A DNA stretch of 22,130 nt from Muribaculaceae bacterium (GTDB lineage: Bacteria; Bacteroidota; Bacteroidia; Bacteroidales; Muribaculaceae): NCBI GenBank assembly GCA_017545095.1, contig JAFYCU010000209.1, positions 1-22,130 of the forward strand. Direction: 5' to 3'. The notes under the pieces were generated by a model, which saw only the letters and a program-made list of their open reading frames with translations, was not told the origin of the DNA and searched no databases. Shown one piece after another: positions 9,890 to 17,317 of this stretch (positions within the stretch are counted from its first letter, which is position 1; the number at the start of each line of letters is the position of its first letter). The position numbers and the translations under genes were made by a program.

Positions 9890-12800
9890 ATGAAAAAACT
9901 GTTCTTTTTGCTCACTTTTCTGGGCATGACAGCCACCGCCACTCAGGCGCAGCTGCTCAAGAGCACGGTAGCCACACAGGCCGAATCGGCGGCCACCTCG
10001 GCGCAAATCGAGGGTGTGGACTTCCGCACCATCAACGGCCAGCTGCCGCCCGTGGTTGTCGGCAAGCGCCATGCGCAACGTGTGGCAGCCTACAAGCCCT
10101 CGGGCTACATCTATGGCACGCGCATCTACTCCAATGTGTGGAGCGACTACTCACGTGTGGGTCTGTATGCGCTCAGTCCCGATGAGCCAGTCTCGGCTTC
10201 CATCTACGAGGGCGACCTCTTCAACACCACCCGCGGCGTGGTCTATTTCGAGGGCAAACTCTGGATTTCGCATGTGGAGCAAGGCTTCAGCATCGGCGAC
10301 GACAACACCGTGACGACCAACAACCGCGTGTCGCACTATGTGTTCAACGTGTTTACTGGCGAGATTGAGAACTACATCAATCCCGGCTATCCCAGCGCAA
10401 CGGGTCCTGGCTTTGCCTATGACCGCTACACAGGCACCATCATCGGCTGCTTTAGCAACAACACCCTCAACGGCAACATCTTCGGTACGCTGGATCCGAA
10501 CACGGGCATTCGCACCCCGATTGCCGAGCTGGATGTGATGCTCACCGCCGTGGTCATCGACAACAACCACCGCATGTGGGGTGTCGAGCGCAAGTCGGGC
10601 ACACTCTATGAAATCGACATGACCAACGGCACCCTGCGCAACGCCGGAAACATCGGTGTGACATCGGCCTACATGAACGCTGGCTGCATCGACCCGATTA
10701 CTGGCGTGTTCTACTACCACACATGCAACCTCTACGAGTCGTCGCTCTATGCCATCGACACCGAGACTTGCACTGCCACGCTGGTTTACAGCATTCCCAC
10801 CAACGACGAGTGGTCGTCGATGTGGATGATGACGGCTCTGAGCGATGCCGTACCGGCCGCTCCCACCAACGTGCAAATCGATTCTGACGGACTAGACTGC
10901 GCAGTGAGCTTCAAGATGCCGAACAAGCTTGCCAACGGCCAGCCCGAGATGGGAACCCAGGCCACCTACACCGTCTATGTGAATGGTGATGCTGTGACCA
11001 CTGGTGAAGCCAACTACGGCAGCAACGTGGGCGTGCCCCTCACCATGGAACACGGCGGCCAGTACATCATCGCCATTGCCTTGAAAAATGACCAAGGCGA
11101 GAGCGAAATCGTTCGCCAGACGGTCACCATTGGTGACGCTGCCGTGCCCGCTCCCGCCACCGTCACACTCACCCAGAGTGGAAATAACTTTAACGTGACT
11201 TGGGATGCCGTAGATGCTGCTGGCGTGACCTACAGCGTGGCACGCTTCCCCGGTGATGTGCAGGTGGCTACCGGACTGACCACCACCTCCTTCACCGAGG
11301 CTGTTCCCAACGGAACGCACACCAACTACTTCTACGCCGTCACCGCACACGTGGGCAACGCTCAGAGTGCCAGCACGCGCTCCAACTATGTGGCCACCGG
11401 CTCGTTTGGCCTGCCCTACAGCAACCACTTCGAGACCAAGGACCGCGCCAACGAGTTGACCTACATCAACGCCAATAACGACAACAAGGTGTGGACCTAC
11501 GCCGTTAACTGCGACCTGCGTGGCAGCCATGGCATCTACCTGCCCAAGCCCGACCGTCAAGGTTCGGGGTGGAGTGCTACCCAACCACCCAGCGATGACT
11601 GGGCTATCACTCCTGGCCTGCCTCTCGAGGCTGGCAAGTCCTACGCTATAACCTACAAGCTCTTCGGCACTTACGCCGACATGGAGGACTATCGCGAGCG
11701 CTTTGAAGTGAAGATGGGTACCTCACCCACCGTGGCAGGCATGACCACTACCATCCAGTCGGCCTACACCCTGAGCAACGACAACGTGCACCCGCTCACC
11801 ATCACCTTTGTGTTTGCCGCTCCTGGCACCGGCACCTACTATATCGGCCTGCACGGCATCAGCAATCCTGGCTTCTGGTTCGGTTGCTTGGGCATTGATG
11901 TGGCCGAAGGTGTGCCCAGCAGTGCCCCCAACCAGCCTAAGAGCATGACCATCACGCCCGCCAGCGACGGCTCGCTGACAGCCGATGTGAGCGTTGGGCT
12001 GTCGAGTTGGAACACGCTCAAGCAGAACATTGGTTCGCTGGGACGTGCGGAGTTGCGCGCCAACGGGCAACTCATCCACACCTGGGACAACCCCACGCCG
12101 GGTGCCACCGTCACCACCACCGTGACCGTGCCGCGCGACGGCAACTATGAGTTTACCGTGCTGCCCTACGGCAGCGACGGTGTTGCCGGCATCCCCCGCT
12201 CCGAGACCGCCTACATCGGCGTGCGCCCGCCGAGCAACGTGACCAACGCCCAACTCGTCGAGACCAACGTTCCTGGCGTGGTGAACATGAGTTGGAACCC
12301 CGTCACCACCAATATCGACGGCACCACCATCGACCAGAGCAAGGTCACCTACACCGTGTATGACGCAGATGAGTACGCCATTGTACGTGACATGAGCGAG
12401 ACCAGCCTCAACATTCAAGCACTGGATTACGACAACGACCCGCAGCAGTTTGTGCGCTTCTACGTCACCTCGCACTTCAACACGTTCTACAGCGCACAGG
12501 CAGCCTACACACCCTACTTGCTGATTGGTAAGCCTTATGAACTCCCGTTCCATGAGACCACGCCCTACTATGCCCCGCGCTATGCTTGGTTGTACTCAGG
12601 CGACATCGCCTGGGAGGTGATGGGTGAAAGCGAGGAAATCCAGTCGCAGGACGGCGACGGTACCTTCTACTACATCGTTGGCTCTGCAGCCGACCAGACG
12701 GGTACGATGACTTCGGGACGTATCCACATCAGTGGCATCGACCCGAAACTCTCGCTTGACTATGCCACCCTGCAGAACTGCACCAACACCCTCACGGTGA

Positions 12801-13180
12801 AGGTGATTTGCGACGGCAGCACCACCACGCTGGGCACCGTCACCCTCACGGGCAACACAAGCAACTTCACGTGGAAATCTGTCGAGTATGACCTCAGTGC
12901 TTATGCCGACAAGAACATCCAGCTTGTAATCACGGGCACCATCGTTTCGCATGCCGCCGTGATTATCGACAACATCCAAGTCACCAGCACGCCCGACGGC
13001 ATTCTCGGTGACCTGAATGGCGATGGCGCTGTGGATGTGGAGGACATCAACGCCCTCATCAACGTGATTCTTGAGTTCACCAACCCCAACACCCTTGTCG
13101 GCGATACCGACATCAATGGTGACGGAGCTACCGACATCGAGGATGTGAACGCCCTCATCAACATCGTGCTGGCACAATAA
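9890..13180 (+). CDS. Dockerin-terminated secreted multidomain protein, paralogue 3
   Basis: 1,096 residues from the ATG at 9890. A GTG at 9845 is in frame but would read through the intergenic hairpin and put 15 polar residues before a good signal peptide (MKKLFFLLTFLG, cleavage near TQA/QLL), so it is rejected. The domain order matches its neighbours: linker with IEGVDFRTINGQLPP, propeller-like to about 318, Fn3-like at about 320-505, jelly-roll about 505-675, sandwiches to about 880, second jelly-roll about 883-1035 and dockerin from about 1040 (DLNGDGAVDVED, DINGDGATDIED). In the first jelly-roll the block read as SFWEEMQG or SFWEQLQG in its relatives is replaced by a shorter Pro/Gly-rich loop (residues about 550-565, GSGWSATQPP) that keeps only the Trp. 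It probably ends the first transcription unit, since a strong terminator follows. Confidence 0.87.
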   Translation: MKKLFFLLTFLGMTATATQAQLLKSTVATQAESAATSAQIEGVDFRTINGQLPPVVVGKRHAQRVAAYKPSGYIYGTRIYSNVWSDYSRVGLYALSPDEPVSASIYEGDLFNTTRGVVYFEGKLWISHVEQGFSIGDDNTVTTNNRVSHYVFNVFTGEIENYINPGYPSATGPGFAYDRYTGTIIGCFSNNTLNGNIFGTLDPNTGIRTPIAELDVMLTAVVIDNNHRMWGVERKSGTLYEIDMTNGTLRNAGNIGVTSAYMNAGCIDPITGVFYYHTCNLYESSLYAIDTETCTATLVYSIPTNDEWSSMWMMTALSDAVPAAPTNVQIDSDGLDCAVSFKMPNKLANGQPEMGTQATYTVYVNGDAVTTGEANYGSNVGVPLTMEHGGQYIIAIALKNDQGESEIVRQTVTIGDAAVPAPATVTLTQSGNNFNVTWDAVDAAGVTYSVARFPGDVQVATGLTTTSFTEAVPNGTHTNYFYAVTAHVGNAQSASTRSNYVATGSFGLPYSNHFETKDRANELTYINANNDNKVWTYAVNCDLRGSHGIYLPKPDRQGSGWSATQPPSDDWAITPGLPLEAGKSYAITYKLFGTYADMEDYRERFEVKMGTSPTVAGMTTTIQSAYTLSNDNVHPLTITFVFAAPGTGTYYIGLHGISNPGFWFGCLGIDVAEGVPSSAPNQPKSMTITPASDGSLTADVSVGLSSWNTLKQNIGSLGRAELRANGQLIHTWDNPTPGATVTTTVTVPRDGNYEFTVLPYGSDGVAGIPRSETAYIGVRPPSNVTNAQLVETNVPGVVNMSWNPVTTNIDGTTIDQSKVTYTVYDADEYAIVRDMSETSLNIQALDYDNDPQQFVRFYVTSHFNTFYSAQAAYTPYLLIGKPYELPFHETTPYYAPRYAWLYSGDIAWEVMGESEEIQSQDGDGTFYYIVGSAADQTGTMTSGRIHISGIDPKLSLDYATLQNCTNTLTVKVICDGSTTTLGTVTLTGNTSNFTWKSVEYDLSAYADKNIQLVITGTIVSHAAVIIDNIQVTSTPDGILGDLNGDGAVDVEDINALINVILEFTNPNTLVGDTDINGDGATDIEDVNALINIVLAQ

Positions 13181-13209
13181 GCCCATCAGTAGTCACGATA
13201 ACGCTAAGA

Positions 13210-13248
13210 AATTGAGGAGCATAGGAGTTTTTCCTATGCTCCTCAATT
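13210..13248 (+). terminator. Strong hairpin terminator after paralogue 3
   Basis: A perfect 17-bp stem (13210-13226 with 13232-13248) has a GTTTT loop. There is little T tract, but stability is high. Its 5' arm (AAGAAATTGAGGAGCAT, 13206-13222) is 15/17 identical to the arm downstream of paralogue 4 (16927-16943). Confidence 0.8.
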
Positions 13249-13391
13249 ATTCAATGCAATTCCATTATTGATTCGTAAAAGTAGTTTGATATGTCGTTTG
13301 AGTTGCCTGATGGTGTTCTCGTGGACGTGGAATCACATTGCCATTAGATTGTGACATCGACTCGGCATATGAAAAATCTTTCGCCAAAACG

Positions 13392-13422
13392 TTGCCCATC
13401 CCAACTATTTGCAGTAAATTTG
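13392..13422 (+). promoter_or_regulatory. Bacteroidetes-type promoter for paralogue 4
   Basis: TTG at 13392-13394, a 20-base spacer and TAAATTTG at 13415-13422 match the -33/-7 consensus of the Bacteroidetes primary sigma factor. Predicted start near 13429 gives a leader of about 30 bases. With the terminator at 13210, this makes paralogue 4 an independent unit. Confidence 0.75.
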
Positions 13423-13458
13423 CACCGAAAAATGACAATCTCTTAAAAACCATTCATC

Positions 13459-16400
13459 ATGATGAAACGACTACTTATCCTTTTCACCCTGCTGGGCATG
13501 ACCTCCACTGCTATGGTAGCCCAGCGGCTCACGAGCAAAGTCAACACTCCCAACGGCGGGGTAACTTCGGCCCAGATCGAAGCCCTCGACATCCGCACCA
13601 TCGACGGCAAGCTGCCACCCAACCCCGTCGGCAAACGCCAGTCGCAGCGCGTTGGCGACTATCGGCCCACCGGCCTGATTTACGGCAACCGCGTGTACAG
13701 CAACATCTGGAGCGACTACAATCGCGCCGGTGTCTATGTGATGGGCAACACTGAGCCCACCTCGTTCCCCCTCTACCTGGGCGACATGTTCTACACCAGT
13801 CGAGGCGTGTGCTTCATCGAAGGCCGCTTGTGGCTCTCGCACGTGGAGCGCGGCCTGAGCCTCGGCGACGACTACGAGGTGACATCCTCGCCACGAGTGC
13901 AGCACTACCTGTTCAACCTCGAAACCGGACAACTCGAAGCGTATATTAACCCTGGCTATCCCAGTTCCACGGGCTGGTCGATGGTGTATGACCGTTACAC
14001 GGGCATCATCTACGGCGACTTCAGCAACAACGGCCTGAACAAGGACATCTTCGGCACGCTCGACCTGACCACGTTCCGCACCACGGGCATTGCCGAGATG
14101 AGCGTGTCGCTCAGCGGCATGGTCATCGACAAGCAGCACCGCATGTGGGGCATCGACCGCAAGACGGGCATCCTCTACGAGGTGAACATGACCAACGGCA
14201 CGCTGCGCAAGGTCGGCAACACGGGCGTGACCTCGGCCTACGCGTGCAGCGGCTGCATCGACCCGTTCACGGGCGTGTACTACTTTAACACGTGCAACCA
14301 GTACGAGTCGGCACTCTACGCCATCGACATCGAGACCTGCACCGCCACGAAAATCTACACCTTCCCCAACGGCGACGAGTGGAGCGCCATGTGGATGTTG
14401 CCGCAACTGAGCGACGGCGTACCCCAGGCACCCGCCAACGTGCAAATTGCCTCCGACGGCCTGGACTGTGCCGTGAACTTTGTCGTGCCGCGCCCGCTGG
14501 CCAACGGCAACATGGGCCAGGGTGCCGCCACCTACACCATCTACGTGGACGGTGTGGCCACCATGACCGGTGAAGCCAACTACGGCAGCAACGTGAGCGT
14601 GCCCGTGACTGTGAACCACGGCGGACAGTACATCATCGCCGTGGCACTGACCAACGACCAGGGCGAGAGCAAAATCGTGCGCCAGACCGTCACCATCGGC
14701 GACGCTGCCGTGCCCGCACCCGCCAACGTCACCCTAGCCAAGAGCGGCAACAACTTCCGCGTGACCTGGGATGCTGTCGACATGGCCGACGTGACCTACG
14801 ACGTGGTGCGCTTCCCCGATGAGGTGCAGGTGGCCAACGGATTGACCGCCAACTCGTTCACCGAGGCTATTCCTACTGGCGGCCGTGAGAACTACTTCTA
14901 CACCGTCACCGCCCGCGTGGGCAACGCACTGAGCCCCGTCGCACGCTCCAACTATCTGGCCACGGGACAGTTCACCCTGCCCTACAGCAACCACTTCGAG
15001 ACCGAGGACCGCGCCAACGAGCTTACCTACATCAACGCCAACAATGATAATTACGCTTGGAAATATGCCGTGAACTGCGACCTGCGCGGACACCACGGCA
15101 TCTATGTGCCCAAGAACAACCGCGAACTCAGCTTCTGGGAGCAGTTGCAGGGTGTGGTACCCGAGACCGATGACTGGGCCATCACGCCGGGTCTCTACCT
15201 CGAGGGTGGGAAGACCTACATAGCCACCTACACCTTGTTCACGATGTACGAATACGACAACTACACCGAGCGCTACGAGGTGAAGATGGGCACATCGCCC
15301 ACGGCGGCAGCCATGACCACCCAGCTGAAAGGGGCCACCACGCTGCTCACCGGCAACCAATCCCCGCGCGAGGAGCGGATTGTGTTCACCGCACCCAGCA
15401 CGGGCACTTACTACATCGGCCTGCACGGCATCAGCCAGGGCGGCTTCTGGTTCGGCTGCCTGGGCATTGAGGTGAGCGAGGGCATCGACGCCAATGCGCC
15501 CTACTACCCGATGGAGTTTGCTGTCACGCCCGCTGCCGACGGATTGCTACAAGCCGAGGTGCACCTGAAGACCTCGGGCTGGAACACGCAGCGCAAGGCC
15601 CTCGATGGCTACGACCGCGTGGAGCTGCTGGCCAACGACATCCTCGTGTACACTTGGCAAAGTCCCGCACTGCGCGAGACCTACGACACCACCATCGAAC
15701 TGCCGCGTGACGGCAGCTACGAGTTCGTGGCCGTTCCCTACGGCCTGAACGGCTCCGCTGGTATCCCGGGCAAAGTCACCGCCTACGTGGGCGTGCGCCC
15801 GCCGGCCGACGTGAGCGCAGCTGCCCTGGCCACCACCGCCAACCCCGGCGAGGTGACCATGACCTGGAACGCCGTCACCACCAACATCGACGGTGCTGCA
15901 CTCGACACCAGCAAGCTCTCCTACAGCGTCTATAACGAAGACGAGCGACCTGTGGGCGAGAACCTCACCGACACGCAGCTCACCTTCCAGGCCATCGACT
16001 ACGACAACGACCCACAGCAGTTTGTGCGCTACTACGTCGCCGCTCAGTACGGCAACTATCACAGCGCCTGGGCAGCCTTCACGCCCTACCTGCTCATGGG
16101 CAAGCCCTACCAGTTGCCGTTCTACGAGACCACTACCACCGGCGAAATGCGCTACGCTTGGATATCGAGCGGCGACCTCGCCTGGGAAGTGGGTGTAGCC
16201 GATAATGAGATGCCCGCGTGTGACGACGACGGCACCTACTACTACATCCTGGGTTCGGCCCCAGAGCAGACGGGCACGATGACCTCGGGCCGCATCCACA
16301 TCAGCGGCGACGACCCGAAGCTCGCCCTGAGCTACGCCACCCTGCAGAACGACAACAACACGCTGGCCGTGAAGGTGCTCTGCGACGGCGCCACCACCAC

Positions 16401-16752
16401 GCTGGCCACGCTCACCATGAGCGGCACAGCAAGCGATTTCACTTGGGAAACTGCCGAATGGGATCTGAGCGCATTCACCGGCAAGGACATCCAGCTTGAG
16501 TTCACGGGAGGCATCGTCACGCACGCTGCCATACTCATCGATGCCATCAAGATTACCAGCACGCCCGATGGCATTCTGGGTGACCTGAATGGCGACGGCA
16601 CCGTGGATGTGGAAGACATCAACGCCCTCATCAACGTGATTCTCGAGTTCACCAGCCCCAGCACCCTCGCCGGCAATCCCGACATCAACGGCGACGGAAC
16701 TACCGACATCGAGGACGTGAACGCCCTCATCAATCTGGTTCTGGCTCAATAA
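13459..16752 (+). CDS. Dockerin-terminated secreted multidomain protein, paralogue 4
   Basis: 1,097 residues. Two adjacent ATGs (13459 and 13462) could start it; the signal peptide (KRLLILFTLLG, cleavage near VAQ) works with either. The layout matches its neighbours: linker IEALDIRTIDGKLPP, propeller-like to about 318, Fn3-like about 320-503, jelly-roll about 504-677 (SFWEQLQG, DDWAITPGL, YYIGLHG), two sandwiches to about 882, second jelly-roll about 884-1035 and dockerin from about 1040 (DLNGDGTVDVED, DINGDGTTDIED, ending LVLAQ). The dockerin is of the paralogue 3 subtype. Unlike paralogues 2 and 3, it has its own promoter and is bounded by terminators. I see no catalytic signature; an exported binding protein is the cautious call. 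Confidence 0.87.
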   Translation: MMKRLLILFTLLGMTSTAMVAQRLTSKVNTPNGGVTSAQIEALDIRTIDGKLPPNPVGKRQSQRVGDYRPTGLIYGNRVYSNIWSDYNRAGVYVMGNTEPTSFPLYLGDMFYTSRGVCFIEGRLWLSHVERGLSLGDDYEVTSSPRVQHYLFNLETGQLEAYINPGYPSSTGWSMVYDRYTGIIYGDFSNNGLNKDIFGTLDLTTFRTTGIAEMSVSLSGMVIDKQHRMWGIDRKTGILYEVNMTNGTLRKVGNTGVTSAYACSGCIDPFTGVYYFNTCNQYESALYAIDIETCTATKIYTFPNGDEWSAMWMLPQLSDGVPQAPANVQIASDGLDCAVNFVVPRPLANGNMGQGAATYTIYVDGVATMTGEANYGSNVSVPVTVNHGGQYIIAVALTNDQGESKIVRQTVTIGDAAVPAPANVTLAKSGNNFRVTWDAVDMADVTYDVVRFPDEVQVANGLTANSFTEAIPTGGRENYFYTVTARVGNALSPVARSNYLATGQFTLPYSNHFETEDRANELTYINANNDNYAWKYAVNCDLRGHHGIYVPKNNRELSFWEQLQGVVPETDDWAITPGLYLEGGKTYIATYTLFTMYEYDNYTERYEVKMGTSPTAAAMTTQLKGATTLLTGNQSPREERIVFTAPSTGTYYIGLHGISQGGFWFGCLGIEVSEGIDANAPYYPMEFAVTPAADGLLQAEVHLKTSGWNTQRKALDGYDRVELLANDILVYTWQSPALRETYDTTIELPRDGSYEFVAVPYGLNGSAGIPGKVTAYVGVRPPADVSAAALATTANPGEVTMTWNAVTTNIDGAALDTSKLSYSVYNEDERPVGENLTDTQLTFQAIDYDNDPQQFVRYYVAAQYGNYHSAWAAFTPYLLMGKPYQLPFYETTTTGEMRYAWISSGDLAWEVGVADNEMPACDDDGTYYYILGSAPEQTGTMTSGRIHISGDDPKLALSYATLQNDNNTLAVKVLCDGATTTLATLTMSGTASDFTWETAEWDLSAFTGKDIQLEFTGGIVTHAAILIDAIKITSTPDGILGDLNGDGTVDVEDINALINVILEFTSPSTLAGNPDINGDGTTDIEDVNALINLVLAQ

Positions 16753-16760
16753 CCCCAAGA

Positions 16761-16791
16761 GCCATCAGCCGTACCCGGTGCGGCTGATGGC
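16761..16791 (+). terminator. Hairpin just after paralogue 4
   Basis: A perfect 11-bp stem (16761-16771 GCCATCAGCCG with 16781-16791 CGGCTGATGGC) has a 9-base loop and starts 8 bases after the stop. Its 3' arm is the seed of the 55-bp repeat that follows. No T tract. Confidence 0.65.
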
Positions 16792-16909
16792 CTGCACAAA
16801 TGCGGGCCGCGTTACCGAATCATGTAGACCCGGTGCGGCTGATGGCCTGCACAAATGCTGGCCGTGTTACCGAATCATGTAGAGCCGCACCCCGGTGCGG
16901 CTGATGGCC
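16774..16909. repeat. 55-bp tandem repeat, two full copies plus a partial
   Basis: Copies at 16774-16828 and 16829-16883 differ at only two positions. A 7-base spacer leads to a partial third copy at 16891-16909. Each contains the hairpin arm GGTGCGGCTGATGGCC. The spacer GCCGCAC can pair with the third copy's GTGCGGC, forming another small hairpin. No reading frame is convincing here. Confidence 0.9.
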
Positions 16910-16928
16910 AAAGCAATAACCCGCACAA

Positions 16929-16964
16929 GAAGTTGAGGAGTATCTCGGTACACTCCTCAACTTC
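16929..16964 (+). terminator. Second terminator-like hairpin downstream of paralogue 4
   Basis: A perfect 13-bp stem (16929-16941 GAAGTTGAGGAGT with 16952-16964) has a 10-base loop, followed by GTTTC. The left arm resembles the terminator after paralogue 3, so this is probably the ancestral terminator of the gene, pushed downstream by the 55-bp repeats. Confidence 0.75.
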
Positions 16965-17188
16965 GTTTCAACAGAGAATACAGCACGCAGCTCATTCTCC
17001 TGAAAAACCGCCAATAAATTTGCTTTTTCGCTCGGCTTGCACTATGTTGACCGCATATGCGGTCGAAATTAGGCTCCGCCTCGGAAAAAAAGCAAGCAGC
17101 TTGCTTGTTTTTCGCTCGACTTGCACTATGTTGACCGCATTGCGGTCGAAATTAGGCTTCGCCTCGGAAAAAAAGCAAGCTCGCTTGC

Positions 17189-17218
17189 TTGTTTTGCGCT
17201 CGACTTGCACTAATTTTG
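17189..17218 (+). promoter_or_regulatory. Promoter-like sequence in repeat unit 3
   Basis: TTG at 17189-17191, 19 bases, then TAATTTTG at 17211-17218. Initiation near 17225 would transcribe into the unit-3/4 junction hairpin at about 17257-17275, giving an RNA of about 50-60 bases if that hairpin terminates. Confidence 0.6.
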
Positions 17219-17271
17219 CGCTGAAATCGCGAAATTAGGCTGCACCTCGGCAAAAAAGCAAGCGAGCTTGC

Positions 17272-17301
17272 TTGTTTTGCGCTCGGTTTGCACTAATTTT
17301 G
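17272..17301 (+). promoter_or_regulatory. Promoter of the Wzi-family gene (last repeat unit)
   Basis: TTG at 17272-17274, 19 bases, TAATTTTG at 17294-17301. The predicted start (about 17308) lies only about 10 bases before the ATG at 17318, so the mRNA would be almost leaderless. Confidence 0.75.
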
Positions 17302-17317
17302 CAAAAAAAATGTATCG

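Larger units (their letters stand above)
17020..17309 (+). repeat. About 83-bp promoter/hairpin tandem array, 3.5 copies
   Basis: Units run 17020-17100, 17101-17184 and 17185-17267, with a half unit at 17268-17309. Each has a promoter-like core (CTTG.TTT..CGCTCG..TTGCACTA), a GAAATTAGGC..C.CCTCGG segment and, at the unit junction, a hairpin (AAGCAAG, short loop, CTTGCTT) followed by a T-rich tract. Units 1 and 2 carry a palindrome after the -7 position (GACCGCATATGCGGTC at 17049-17064, and a 15-base version in unit 2). Units 3 and 4 instead carry perfect TAATTTTG boxes. The array covers most of the gap between paralogue 4 and the Wzi-family gene. Confidence 0.9.

Noticed and set aside
13249..13391. 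Possible small gene between paralogue 3 and the promoter of paralogue 4
   Set aside because: Frames on both strands are short, lack a leader or recognisable motifs, and one overlaps the promoter.
17015..17022. TAAATTTG box just before the 83-bp array
   Set aside because: There is no TTG at the required distance upstream, so it is probably a chance match.
16855..17238. 127-codon frame across the repeat region
   Set aside because: It runs through the 55-bp repeat, a terminator stem and the 83-bp array, and its protein simply repeats with the DNA (LRLGKKASSLLVFRSTCTML).
17020..17309. CRISPR array
   Set aside because: The whole unit repeats, with no short constant repeat separated by unique spacers, and no cas genes are near.
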